Shown here piece after piece: positions 9,455 to 22,572 of a stretch of DNA of 64,000 nucleotides (its first letter is position 1; each line of letters opens with the position of its first letter). This stretch comes from Thozetella sp. PMI_491 (Eukaryota > Ascomycota > Sordariomycetes > Chaetosphaeriales > Chaetosphaeriaceae): NCBI GenBank assembly GCA_021432635.1, contig MU270020.1:699202-763201 (forward strand), given 5' to 3'. Made by a program: the position numbers and the translations under genes. The notes under the pieces were generated by a model. That model saw only the letters and a list, made by a program, of their open reading frames with translations. It searched no databases and was not told the DNA's origin.

Positions 9455-11774
9455 ATGAATGTGCAAGAAGCTAGAAGGGAGCGCCGTCGGCAGCGGCGCC
9501 GCGTAGCCGATGAGGATCGGAAGAGAGCGCCGCGGGCCTGCGAGCGTTGCAAGAGGCGCAAAAATCGCTGCATCGAGACACCATCCGGTGTCTGTCAACG
9601 TTGCCACGAGGGCGCGCACACATGCACCTTCGCGCCAGAAAAGAGCATCCTAGACAGCGGGGACGAAGATGATGACATTGGGTCCCCGAGCCAGCTGCCG
9701 CAGGGAGGCACACCGCGGTCCAGCCGGGCGGACCAGACGCCACAGAGCATCCGGCAGGATGCCTTCGCCATCGACGGGGTGATGGCCCCGTCCGAGTCCT
9801 TTATGTGGTCGAGCTTCCTCTCGAGGCTGCGTGACGCCTTTTGCCTCGACCCCGGGGTGGCGCCTGACGAGCGAGCCGTGCGGCCGCACGTCTCCCAGAG
9901 CGCGGCATCGACCCCCGCGTCGCCGTCGCCCGCCGAAATGGTGCGCTTGCAAAGAGCGGTCGCCAGCTTTCCGCCGCGGGACATCGCCAAGTTCCTCGTG
10001 GCCGTGTCCATCCAGCATGGCACCGACAGCTTCTTCTACGTCGACCAGGCGCAGTTCATAGCCGAGCTGGACCACGTCTACGACGATCCGACGTCACGGT
10101 TGCGGTACGACGCCGGGTTCGTCTGTCTTGCGCTGGCTGTCTTCGCCCTGGGAAGCCAGTGGACGTCACTAGTCAAGCCCGACGACCGGGCTTCGGTCTT
10201 CCTGCCAGACAACAAGGACCCCGGCCGGATGTTCTACAAGCAGGCCCGAGCCATTGTGGGAGACATTGTGGACTCGACCTCGTTCCGCTCGGTTCAAGCA
10301 GCCTTTGTCCTGGGCGTCTACCTCATGCCGGCAAATGCGATCGGCGCATCATACGTTTACATAGGGCTGGCGCTTCGAAAGGCGCTAGCTCTCGACCTCC
10401 ACCAGAACACGGCGGACCCGAACATAGGGGAGCGCGAAACAGAGATCAGACGGCGGCTCTGGTGGGCTATCTATTCGCTTGAGCGGTAAGCTTCGTCCAG
10501 TTGTGTGCGCAGAGGAGGCTATTCTGATGCTGCGACAGGACCCTTACGATCAAACTTAACCGCCCGGCTTCCGTCAGCCAAGAGATCATCACCAATCTTC
10601 TCCCACAGCCGCTCGATTCCATCGATTCTACCCAAGCATTTCCGAATGTGCAATGTCAAATTGCCAATGCGCGGCTCGTTCTCATTCTCGATCGGCTATC
10701 CGAGCCGAGGTAAGCCTGTGTCTTGTAGAGTGCAGTGCGGACCAGCGCTAAAGCGATGCTTCCAGGACATGGACCGATCTGCAGATTGCAAGCTACGAAG
10801 CGGAGCTGAAGGGGTGGAAGGCGAGTGTCCCGCCTTCCCTGAGGCTCGACAACGTACATCCACAGTCTTCCAACTATCGAGCCGCAGTTCACCTCTACCT
10901 TAACTATCATTTCGCATGGATTGCCATGGGCAAAGTCTCAGTCGTGACTGTTGTCCGCGCGCACCTGCACTCAGCCTTCAACCCTAGCGAGGCTGTCCCG
11001 CGCCTCGACGCCACAGTCGAGAAGCTCTCCAGATCTTGCATCAAGTCGGCCAAGAAGGTGCTGCAGCTCTTTGAGGGCCTGAAGCACACAGGGAACCTCA
11101 CTCGCTTCTCCTTCACCGACTTCCAGGGCTGCAGTTTGGCCACCACGATTCTCCTTGTCGCTGGAATCATCGAAGAGGACGGCGACTGCAGCACAAGGGC
11201 GGCATTCGGACTGGACTGCCTGCGCCTCATGACAGGAGGTAACAATACTGCGGTCGTGGGTATCCGGTTTGTAGAGGCGCTGCAGTCCATTGCCCAAGAA
11301 GCTGCAACTCGTCTAAAGGCTGTGAGGCCGGGGAGACGTGCCTCGGGCATTCCATCGAGCGCGCACGAGGCGGGAGAGTTTACACGGTGGGCGCAGTGGC
11401 TTAACACGGCCGCCGCCATGGAGAGCGACGTTAGAAGCCCTCCAAAGCAACCCGCCGTGCCTGAAGCGGCTGTGGTTACTCAAACGCCTCAGAGTGTTAG
11501 AAGTACTTTCGTGGCCACATCTTGCGTGACGACGGAGCTTGTCAGCGAGCCGTCGGAGTGGGAACGAGCCGCTGCTCTTCAGCTAGAGCAAATGGCAGCC
11601 TCCAGCTATCCAATACTGGAGCCTGCCCCCCGGCCCTCCATTGACAGCATGACCCAGCATGACTCCCTGTTGCTGGGACCAGACTTTCATTCGTCGATCT
11701 ACGCCGACGACCACGCGTATCTTATGGGTCTTACGGGACTGGATGTCCTCACGCTGCCTGACCAACTGGATTGA
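9455..11774 (+). CDS. Zn2Cys6 transcription factor with fungal_trans domain
   Basis: Nuclear DNA-binding regulator of 736 residues in three exons (9455-10485, 10539-10709, 10766-11774); the 53 and 56 nt introns have GTAAGC/CAG borders and keep the frame. A basic RRERRRQRRR stretch precedes the binuclear zinc cluster CERCKRRKNRC...CQRCHEGAHTC (CX2CX6C...CX2CX6C, residues ~30-56). An acidic linker (DSGDEDDD) follows. The middle homology region (fungal_trans) includes RRRLWWAIYSLER, whose last Arg codon is split by intron 1, then NRP. Its neighbour downstream on the same strand is an epoxide hydrolase, followed by a carboxylesterase. This makes it a candidate local regulator of hydrolytic catabolism or detoxification, which is inference from position only. 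Confidence 0.9.
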
Positions 11775-12136
11775 ACTCCTGTTAATAGCTTGCTAGAATA
11801 GAGTTGCAAAACACCCACCGCTAGGTGATGCCGATGACCAAGCTCGGTGCCTTCTCGAATCCGAAACCATAGCCGAGGCCTAGCAGTAGCTGAACTGGTT
11901 CTCTCAAATGCCTCAAGTAGAAGTGCAGCTGGCTGCACGACCATCGACATACTGAAATCAGGCTGGGTGAATCTCTTGGCCAAGATGTGGTAAGCGGACT
12001 GCCCCGCTAAAGCTGCCAGAGCAACTAAAAAGGGGCTTCCTCAACACCGCACCGAACTTCGAAACTCTCACCCTGACCTATTTCCACACTTCAAGACGCT
12101 TTGCAGATCACTGGCACCAGAACTACTCCTCCCACG
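11775..12136. other. Intergenic region, epoxide hydrolase promoter
   Basis: About 360 bp between two tandem plus-strand genes. It ends in a CA/CT-rich leader just before the epoxide hydrolase ATG. No further gene is seen. Confidence 0.4.
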
Positions 12137-13544
12137 ATGGATTCCCAAAAGTCGGCTTCGACAATCCTTACGGATGCCGATCTCAACTTGAACTTTACTG
12201 CGGTGTTTAACGATGCTATTGCCCCTTTTACGGTCTCTGTTAAAGAGGAATTCGTGAAGACAACCAAACTAAAGGCGTCGCTTACTCGATTCACAGAAGA
12301 CCAAGAAGATAGGGATTCTAGTGATGGACCTTCGAGCTTGGATTCTATCCGCATAGCGAAGTACTGGGCGAATGAATACGACTGGGCAAAGGTAGAAGCA
12401 GACATAAACTCTCGTTTCCACCACTTCGCGACCATTATTCGACCCGAGCCTACCGAGAGACACCACTACTCGGCACCAGTGCCCTTGCATTTCGTGCACC
12501 ACAAGTCCCCGCGCCCGGACGCTATCCCTCTTCTCTTCGTCCACGGCTGGCCCGGCTCGTTCCTCGAGGTCGAGAACCTCCTCGGACCCCTCACCAACCC
12601 CCCGGATGCTTCTATGCCGGCCTTCCACGTCGTCGCACCATCGATTCCCGGCTACGGATTCTCTCCCTCGCCGCGCAAGCCGGGCTTCGGATATCGCCAG
12701 GCGGGAGCGACCTTCCATGCGCTGATGGCCAAGCTTGGCTACGACAAGTACGTCTTCCAGGCCGGGGACGCGGGCGATTTCATCATGCGATTTGCTTCCG
12801 CCGATTTCCCGAACGGCGTAGTGGCCGGCCTGTCTAACTTCTGGGTCGTGCCGCCGAACGAGGCGGACCTGGAGCGCTACGCTAGGAAAGAGACGTCTGA
12901 CGACGAGAACTACACGATCGAGGCGTATCGGCGATTCATCGACTCAAGTTGGGCCTATGGTCAGATTCATCAGACACGCCCGCAGCGGCTGGCCATAGCC
13001 CTAACCGACAGCCCAGTGGGGTTGGCTATGTGGATTTACGACGGTCTGAGGAGTTCCGTCGCGGATGCCAGCATCTGGACACCTGAGTTGATCATTACAT
13101 GGACGATGATGCACTGGATCAACGGTCCCTATGGCACATTTGGACTATACAAGAACGGCGCGAAGGTGAGCTTGAGAAATCCTCCCTCCCGCCCTAGTCA
13201 AACGGGATATACCTTCTTGCACGGAACGGGGCTTTCCTCCTCCACTTCTACTCTTACGCTCAATGCTTAATGTCCCGTTGTAGGACGGCACTATTTCCAC
13301 CAAGGGGATAGGCCTAGATCTCCCCTATGTCAGTCAGCCAATCGCAATCTCCGAGTTCCCCTACGACCTCTGGTATCGCACCCCACTCGACTGGGCACAG
13401 AGGGCCGGCAATGTCAAGCAACGCAACGTCCACCCGAGGGGCGGGCATTTCGCCGCTTTCGATGCACCCGATCTGCTACTGGAGGATATATGGCGTTTCT
13501 TTGGGAACAAAGAGGAGTCGAACACGGGCGTCTTCTTTACTTGA
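12137..13544 (+). CDS. Epoxide hydrolase (EHN-type alpha/beta hydrolase)
   Basis: Hydrolyses epoxides to vicinal diols through a covalent Asp-ester intermediate. Two exons (12137-13165, 13284-13544; 118 nt intron GTGAGC/TAG) give 429 residues, a usual length for microsomal-type epoxide hydrolases. An N-terminal EHN region (~1-120) precedes the hydrolase core. HGWPGS (His136) supplies the oxyanion hole, QAGDAGD holds the candidate nucleophile Asp211, and RGGHFAAFDAP in exon 2 carries the catalytic His398. The residue after the nucleophile is Ala, where Trp (GGDWG) is usual in this family. No signal peptide or clear membrane anchor is seen from the chosen ATG (MDSQKSA). An earlier in-frame TTG was rejected as start. 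It probably acts in detoxification or secondary metabolite tailoring. Confidence 0.9.
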
Positions 13545-13769
13545 GGACGGACTGCCCCAGGGTCTTGCCATAGCCTGAGCTCGAGTTCGTTCCAGCACTT
13601 CATAGTCATTAATAGTTGTTCGAATTTCTGGTTATTCTAGCCCAGAGAACCCGGGGCCATAATTCCCAGTGATACATAAACCAATTAAATATCTCTTTCC
13701 TCCGCTAATACAAGATCATATCCTATGAAACTCGGCGCCCTCTCGAACTCCAGAGCAGAGAGTCGAGAC

Positions 13770-15642
<1,873 letters not shown>

Positions 15643-16874
15643 ACTAGAAGCTGGCAAAATCACAATGCTAGGTTGGCCTAAGGGTCATAGACAGATCAGG
15701 GGGCGTGTATCCTCGTAGGGATGTAATCCCCAGTAGAGCGCACTGGTGTTCATTTTAACTTCCACGATCCTAGTAGCAGAGTCGGATACACCAACTTGGC
15801 GCAGCGATACGACGATGCCGCGTATCCGACAGTCGCATCGTCTCTTGCATGGTCCAGGGTGGTCGTCCTAAGTCCTCTTGAATTGGTAAGCCTAGCCATG
15901 CAGGACTTGATGATCTTTGCTCCCATTCACGGAGGGGGTCCGGAGATTGGGGAGTATTGTGGATGTACTACATAAAGTGTCACCCCCACGTGGAGCCATT
16001 GCCTACATGGCCGGCTGGATAGGCATGTTTGCTTTACTTCTAGCTGCGGTTCTATCTCCTTTGTGATGTTGGTCAGCGGCGATGCTGTGGATAACGACTT
16101 GGAAACTTCTTAATATATTCTCCTGTTATACATATCTGGATGAACCTGGCAACCTAACAACTTGTTCACAACAGGTAGAGCCATGGGGTGGCCGGCCGAG
16201 CAAGCAGATTTTCGCCCTCCGCCGGCCGTCGGAAGTCGTATAGGCGAGCCCTACAGGTATGGCAGGGGGCAAATGCGGGGATGGCCAGGGGATGACCAGG
16301 GGGTAGTGGACCAAAACCGGCCCTGATGGCGCCAGATACCACCAAGTTGGCCTAGCTTATCAGGGCGTATCTGGGCGTCGTCGTTTGCCGAAAATCGTAC
16401 CCTTAGCCGCTGTTTGGCCATCGGATAGCTGGTCGCGTCAGTGCAACTAGCCGACAGGTAAGAATTAGCGAAGCTTCACGCGCTAACTAAACATAGATAG
16501 GTAGGTGCTTTTGAGGGATTCTAACCTCGTACAACAGGAAAACAGCAATAAGAGACTGTTTTTTTATAGACAGCTATGGCAGTAGTACTAGCGAATTGAG
16601 AGGAGGCGGCAATCTTCAAAAGAGTTGCTCTAACGCTCCGTGAATTACACAGGTGCCCCTCGTATCTATATCCAACCCCTTCAACATGCACGCTAGATTT
16701 TAGCACGCAAAGATGAGTAGATGGTTCTAGCCCCGGCAGGAATATCATTATCCAATTCTATGGCCACGAGTACGCCTACGCGCATTATACTCTCTATACT
16801 AACCCGGTCATCCCCACAAGCGTAAAATAGTGTAAAAAGCGACAGCAACCACAGTGCTTAGAACGTACGGTCAC
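15643..16874. other. Intergenic region with palindromic E-box
   Basis: About 1.2 kb between two minus-strand genes, including the carboxylesterase promoter. A CCACGTGG palindrome (core CACGTG, 15987-15992), a typical bHLH site, lies ~345 bp upstream of the esterase start. A TAGGTAGGT motif occurs near 16498-16505. No protein-like frame is seen. Confidence 0.45.
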
Positions 16875-18215
16875 TCAGGACCACCTGACACGGACTGGCA
16901 CGCTGGCATCCTCGACCGCGCCTTCCCACCGGGTTTTTTCTATCCTCCCCTCCTTCATGACAACCAACACATTCTTCTCTGGATCATCGAATATCGTCAC
17001 ATCCTCCAGTGGGTTGCTGGCGACAACCAACAGGTCTGCCTCAAATCCGGGCTGCACCTGTCCCAAGGATTCCGCCTGTCCGAACATGCGAGCCGGGTTG
17101 ATGGTGGCACTCTGCAGGACAGCGAGCGGGGACAGCACCTCGGACCGAATCGCAAACTCGCGCGTCTGGGCCTGGCTGAGCGGCCCAAGCAGATCCGTGC
17201 CGTAGCATATAGTGACACCCGCGTCGGCAGCAATCTTGAGCGCCTTTAGACCGGCGTAGAGCACCTCGGTATTCTTAGACGCGGATTCGGGAGGGAGGTA
17301 GCCGTGCCATTTCTCCGACGCCATCTCGGCGTAGGTGACGAGCGTCGGCGTCAGGTAGCATCCCTTCTCCACCATCAGCTTGGCCGTATCCTCGTCCAGG
17401 AAATTGCCGTGCTCGATGCCCCGGGCCCCGTTCTCGATGCAGTGGCGGATCGCTTTGGACGTGTACGCGTGCGCGGTTACGTAGGTCCCGGCGTTGGAGG
17501 CGCACTCGGCCATGGCCTGGATTTCGGCGGCCGTGAATTGGAGGTGGTCGATCTTGTCGGTCGGGCTGGACACGCCTCCGGAGCCCATAATCTTGATGAA
17601 ATCGGAGCCGGTTCGGATTTGTTCCCTCACTGCCTGCATGCACTCTGGAACCCCGTTGCAGATCCGTCCTAGGCCGTTGATGGCGCCCCCGCAGCACATG
17701 CTGTGGTCGTGGGGACCCCGGTAGTCGGCGTGCCCACCGGACTGCGAGAGAGCGCGCCCGGCGATGAACAGCCGCGGGCCCGGAAAGAGGCCGTCATTGA
17801 TGGCTTCCTTGAGGGCTAGCTGTGCGCCGCCGCAGTCGCGAATCGATGTGAAGCCTCGGTACAGCATCTGGGCGGCGACGTACGGCTGGCGGAGGACCGA
17901 GACATCGTTGGGGTTTCCGAAGGCCTTTGATAAGTCGCCGAAGCCCGGGACGGCCACGAGGTGGACGTGTGAGTCGATCAAGCCGGGAGAAACGTATTTG
18001 TCTTGGCAGTCGAGGATCTGGTAGCCCTGCTGGCGGGCCTCGGACACGTCGGCCTCGGTCCAGTCGACGATGGACTCGACGAGACCGTTGCAGACCCGGA
18101 CCGTTGCACTCTTGCGGATTGTGCCGTTGACCACATCGACGACGTTGGCGTTTGCCAGAGCATAGCGGCCGCGGGGTTGCCGCAACCACGGCTTGAGATC
18201 TGCTTCACTAACCAT
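16875..18215 (-). CDS. Metal-dependent amidohydrolase (ochratoxinase/prolidase-like)
   Basis: Single exon, 446 residues from the ATG giving MVSEADLK; the frame runs further upstream but with no protein-like content. Family knowledge: amidohydrolases of this subgroup use a binuclear metal centre to hydrolyse amide or cyclic amide bonds. Members include imidazolonepropionase-like enzymes, Xaa-Pro dipeptidases and fungal ochratoxinases. Visible landmarks: GLIDSHVH (His83 and His85, metal ligands) after the N-terminal strand domain, IKIMGSGGV with a candidate bridging Lys, the ligand histidines in VTAHAYT and GIEHGN, and the catalytic Asp in CYGTDLLG. NPARMFG and GFEADLLVV near the C-terminus are typical. 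No signal peptide. It is divergent from a Dal5-type permease across a 482 bp shared promoter, suggesting that substrate uptake and hydrolysis are coupled. The substrate is unknown. Confidence 0.88.
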   Translation of the reverse strand: MVSEADLKPWLRQPRGRYALANANVVDVVNGTIRKSATVRVCNGLVESIVDWTEADVSEARQQGYQILDCQDKYVSPGLIDSHVHLVAVPGFGDLSKAFGNPNDVSVLRQPYVAAQMLYRGFTSIRDCGGAQLALKEAINDGLFPGPRLFIAGRALSQSGGHADYRGPHDHSMCCGGAINGLGRICNGVPECMQAVREQIRTGSDFIKIMGSGGVSSPTDKIDHLQFTAAEIQAMAECASNAGTYVTAHAYTSKAIRHCIENGARGIEHGNFLDEDTAKLMVEKGCYLTPTLVTYAEMASEKWHGYLPPESASKNTEVLYAGLKALKIAADAGVTICYGTDLLGPLSQAQTREFAIRSEVLSPLAVLQSATINPARMFGQAESLGQVQPGFEADLLVVASNPLEDVTIFDDPEKNVLVVMKEGRIEKTRWEGAVEDASVPVRVRWS

Positions 18216-18697
18216 TTTCCCGCCACGTCCTAGGTCTTCTCCTCGTGAATTGCGTAGATGAGTTGGAAAGCCCAGGGAGCGAGAGACAAAACCTGAGTTC
18301 CCCTGCCGAGAAAAGTGTTGCTGCGGGTATTGGACAACCCCTCGGCATCCGTCGGGAAAGCGACCACCGCAACCCCACCCAGTCCAGTTTTCTTTGGGCT
18401 CGTTTCTTTGTAAAGCGAAGCTCCAAATTACGTAGCTCGCCGTAGTCCGGGATCGCCTGGCTAGTGACCCTGGTCCCGAGATAGGGGGCCACACTGCCGT
18501 CGGCAATCTGCCACGCTATCTCGAGGGGGATCGGCAACATGGCTAGGTTTGACTCGTAGGTGGGAATGAAAAATCAAAGGCGGAAATAAAACACCCCCAG
18601 CTTCCCCAGATAGCAGCCCGGCAGGCGACTGCCTGTCATCCATCATCCTCCCCCAACGGCGTAGCATTGGAGCATCGGCACCCTGCAGACCCGCGTT
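18216..18697. promoter_or_regulatory. Divergent promoter, amidohydrolase / Dal5-type permease
   Basis: 482 bp between the two start codons, with no gene inside. Head-to-head arrangement of a hydrolase and a transporter in fungi often reflects common control, but no known binding site was identified with confidence. Confidence 0.5.
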
Positions 18698-20544
18698 ATG
18701 GCATCCACGACGGAACCGAAGCTGGAGCAGCCGGCTGACCTGCCTGCGGAGCAGATGTCGGCGGCACGCGACAACACCGGCGACCTGAAGACCGGAGATG
18801 TAATTGAGCTCTCGGAGTCGTATACGCCCGAGGAGGAAAGAGAGGTTCTCCGCAAGATTGATCTGACGGTCTTGCCCATGGTATGTCGTGCCACCACTAC
18901 GCAACCGTGTTTTACTTTCAATATTCTAATCCAGCTATCTCGCAGCTATGCGCCGTATTCTTCCTTCAGTATCTAGACAAGCAGAGTCTCAGCTATGCGA
19001 GCGTGTTCGGCCTCATCACAGATCTGAAGCTCACGAGCTCCCAATACTCGTGGTGCAGTTCCATCTTCTATGTTGGTAAGAGAACACAAGATCCTCGAGG
19101 TGCCAGCATCACGTCGCCGTCTAACTCTCTCTGCTCCCAGGCCAGTTGGTGTCTGAGTTTCCATTCATCTACCTGATGAGCAGGCTGCACCTCACCAAAT
19201 TCGTTGGTGTCACAGTGTAAGGCCCCTCTCCTGCCTGTTGACGATATCAAGAAGCAGCTGCTGACGAGTGCTGTAGTGTTGTGTGGGGTATTGTCTGTAT
19301 GTGCCTTGCCGCACCATCTAACTTCGCCGGATTTGCTACCGTCCGCTTCCTCCTCGGCTTCGCAGAGGGCGCCGTGTCTCCGGCGTTCGTGACCATCACC
19401 GGCGTCTGGTACCGGAAGAAGGAGCATGCGTTGCGCACGGCGTATGAACCTCCCCATACCACCACCCCCGTTACAGAACTTGTCACTAACACCACCCTCT
19501 CAAGTTTGTGGATTACGATGAACGGAATTGCCCAGATTGTCGGCTGCTTGCTCACATATGGAATTGGAAAGAACACGGCGTTGGCTCTGGCCCCATGGCG
19601 CACGCTCTTTCTTATCTGCGGAGCTCTCACCTCGGCTGCCGGCGTCTTCTTCTACATCTTCATGCCCAACGGTCCCAAGGATGCCTGGTTCCTCACCCCG
19701 CGCCAGAAGCACGTCCTATCTCTCCGCATGGCGAAGGACCGAGAAGGTGGCGACAAGACTAGCTTCTCGACGAGCCAGTTGAAGGAGGCACTGCTTGACC
19801 CCAAGTCCTGGTTTGCCTTTTGGTTTGGAGTCCTGGTTACTATGCAGTCCCCCGTGCTTACAGTAAGTAGAAGCTGCAGCCACTCACCTCTTCATCGTAT
19901 CGGAGCTATCGGCTGACCTAGTATCTCTTTAGTTCGCGTCGCTGGTCATCAACAGCCTTGGCTACGACAAGTTCCAGACAATGCTGTACGGCGCTCCTTC
20001 TGGTGCGGTGCAGATCTTCCTGCTGTGGATTGGAGTCGCCGGTTGCCTTTTGTTCCCTAAGAACCGAACCATCGTTGCGATGGTGCTCGTCATCCCGCCG
20101 CTGATCGGCAACATCTGCCTCATGCAGCTCTCCACTGCTGCTGGCTGGGGTATGATCGTGGCTTCGTGGCTGGCGTCGTGCATTACGGCTCCTTGGTCCA
20201 TCCTGCTCTCTCTCACCGCCTCCAACGTCAAAGGAAACACTAAACGCTCCGTCGTGAACGCAATGTTTTTTATTGGGTACTGCGCCGGTTGTATCGGAGC
20301 GCCCCAGCTCTGGACGCATAGCCCGCGCTACTTCTCGGGGGTGGTCACCGATATTGTGACCTGGTGTCTGTTGTTCGTCGTCATCCTGGCATACCGCATC
20401 ACCTGCTCGAGGGACAACGCCGCGAGAGAAGCCAGTGGTGATGGGCAAGCCGGGGCTCCGGTGGAGGTGCTGCTAGATGAGACCGGTGCTCCCCGGAGCG
20501 ATCTGACGGACAAGGAGGATAGGCAGTTCCGCTATAGCCGGTAA
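18698..20544 (+). CDS. MFS transporter, allantoate/anion:cation symporter (Dal5) type
   Basis: Plasma-membrane permease of 507 residues in six exons: 18698-18880, 18946-19075, 19141-19216, 19277-19441, 19505-19862, 19933-20544. The introns are 60-70 nt with GT-AG borders and the frame closes exactly. The cytosolic N-terminus is acidic (YTPEEEREVLRKID). Landmarks of the anion:cation symporter family follow: FFLQYLDKQSLSYASVFG in helix 1, QLVSEFPFIYLMSR, the helix 4-5 loop motif RFLLGFAEGAVSPAF, and ITMNGIAQIVG. About 12 hydrophobic segments are present. Family knowledge: Dal5, Tna1 and related proteins import allantoate, nicotinate, small peptides or carboxylates. The likely partner is the divergent amidohydrolase. 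The start ATG is the first in frame. Confidence 0.92.
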
Positions 20545-20922
20545 TTGCGAGTATTTATCCAGTGTAGTTGTCATGACGCAAGTGATGACGCCTACCGCAC
20601 TACAGATGAGAGATTCTGTACGAGTACAATAATTCTCTAGGGGTACACCTAGTCTATACCATATTCCTTGGATAGTGGAACATGGAAGCGCTAGCATTTT
20701 GAACCTGGCTATATAATCTAAACTAGGGTAGTTAGAGAATATCAGCCTTGTGCCCGGGCATGTTCCTGCGCTAGGGCCTATGCGTCTTGGCCTGGCCTAC
20801 TTGACGGGCTGATATTTGGACGGCAGAACTGATAGTTGGGCTGTACTATTCTGGTTTCTGTCCGTATACGCAAATACTGATCACTGTTAGGAGATGCCAC
20901 TGTGATGGGAGTTGGGGGTTCC
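20545..20922. other. Intergenic region between convergent genes
   Basis: About 380 bp between the 3' ends of the permease and the methyltransferase, AT-richer than the coding flanks. No gene is seen. Confidence 0.4.
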
Positions 20923-22572
20923 TTACACGGGAACATAAGCGTGCAACTTCCTGTCCTGGAGACCCTTTCGGACATCCACCAAGAACACTTCGACTTCCTC
21001 CTTAGTCCATTTATGAACTCCGACAAGGATTTTCATGGTGATTCCTGAGGCCACCTCGAGTAGGTTGCTCATCATAAGCGCCCCACGGATTTTCTGTTCC
21101 TCTCCTCTGGCCCAAGGATTGGCGGGGACCGCGATTTTACGCTCGTGTATATTCACGAAGCCAGCTTCCTCCATCCATGTCTTGGTATTTACCTGGCAAA
21201 GGGGGTCTTTTCCGGTCTTCCGAACACCTGCCATTTGATTAGTAGGGGAGAAGCCCTCGAGGCGCCCCTCAGGGGAGACGAAGCAGACCTTCAACCATCA
21301 ACTTATTCCACCTATGCAGTACGTGACCGTTCAGGGAATCGTCGACCGCCTCCATGATCATGAGGGTCTCCATGATCTCGACGTAACCGCCCGGTTTTAG
21401 GTTGTCGTACATATTCCGAAAAAGCCGCTGATGGTCCGATACGAACGAAATGATATACCGCCCGTGGATGTAGTCAAACGGATGGCTGAAGACCCATTCA
21501 TCGTCGATGTCGTCGACTTCAAACCGGCAGTTAGGAGGCACGTATTCGGGCTGAATAGGACTCAGATCGTTGCCAAGCACGTCGGCCTCCGGATGCTTTT
21601 CCGCTAATTGCAAGTGAGCCCTCGGGGACGTATAAAATCTAGGCGCTACTTACCGAACTCGATGGCCCAGATGCCCGTCCCTGTGCCGATATCGAGAACG
21701 CGGTGAGGTTGTGAGATTGGGGCGAGGTAGAGCTCGCCCCCGAGGAGCCTCCGCGCCAGCTCGTGCTGGAGATCTGCAAGGCCAAACAGGACAAGTCAGA
21801 GCTATACAAGGGCGGCGTCGCGACGAGATGGTTGGGGTTCAATCCTACCTAATCTATTTTGCTCTTGCTAAAGAAAGCTTAGCACACCAGAAGCGCCTGC
21901 CAGGAGAAACGGGACGCCTTACCTCGTCATTGGGCAAGTAATATTCTACGGGTGGTAATCTGAGTCAGTGGCGCGAACAGGTGCGCGGTTGGGTCAAACG
22001 GTCTGCTTACTACCCTCCTTATAGCTATGGTATGTCCGCCCAAACTCTTGGACAAAATGAAACACGCTGGACGTCGCCGATACACTCGAAGAGCTGTACG
22101 GGCATGTGTTAATGTTGCGCAGCGCTGCACGCCAGCGATGTGGGAGGGAGGCACATACGCCCTATCGAAATCGCCAAATGCGGAGTTTGCGTCACTTTCT
22201 TCGGAGTCGACCTGCGGCGACGTCAATCCCCCCGAGCCACCGTCAGTGGGAAGCCATCATAGCAACGCAACGTACGCTGAGGCCCACGGAAAACTCGCTG
22301 ATAGCCGGAAGCGAGTCTAAATCGTCTGATGCATGGCTAGGCTCGTCTCTAGTGGGTTGTGGAGGCGTGTCGTCATCCACAGTGGGTTTGTCAGATGATT
22401 CTGCCGATGGATGCTGTGCTAATGTGTCGGCCTCCGGCGACACATGCTCGCGCGCCGCCGTCACGCCATCGTCTGGGTGGTCGAGTTGCTCGGTGGTGAT
22501 CTGGGTCGCTGTTTTGTGCGGCGAGTCCCGTGCAGGCTCCGTCTCGCCCGCAGGAGCCTCTTCTTCTGTCAT
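20923..22572 (-). CDS. SAM-dependent methyltransferase, LaeA/UMTA type
   Basis: Class I methyltransferase of 404 residues. Eight exons: 22572-22276, 22211-22159, 22093-22011, 21945-21923, 21867-21849, 21773-21654, 21603-21289, 21227-20923. All introns are GT-AG (50-75 nt) and the total is a whole number of codons. Two exons are tiny (23 and 19 nt). The N-terminal ~100 residues are acidic, Thr/Pro/Ser-rich and disordered. VDSEESDANSAFGD and GRTYHSYKEG precede YYLPNDE|QEQNRLD|LQH, where bars mark splice sites. Motif I is VLDIGTGTGIWAIEFA; later motifs are ADVLGNDLSPIQP, FDYIHGR and LKPGGYVEIME. Family knowledge: these proteins resemble the secondary-metabolism regulator LaeA, but many are small-molecule methyltransferases inside gene clusters. 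Its position beside a P450 and terpene cyclase favours the latter. Confidence 0.88.
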
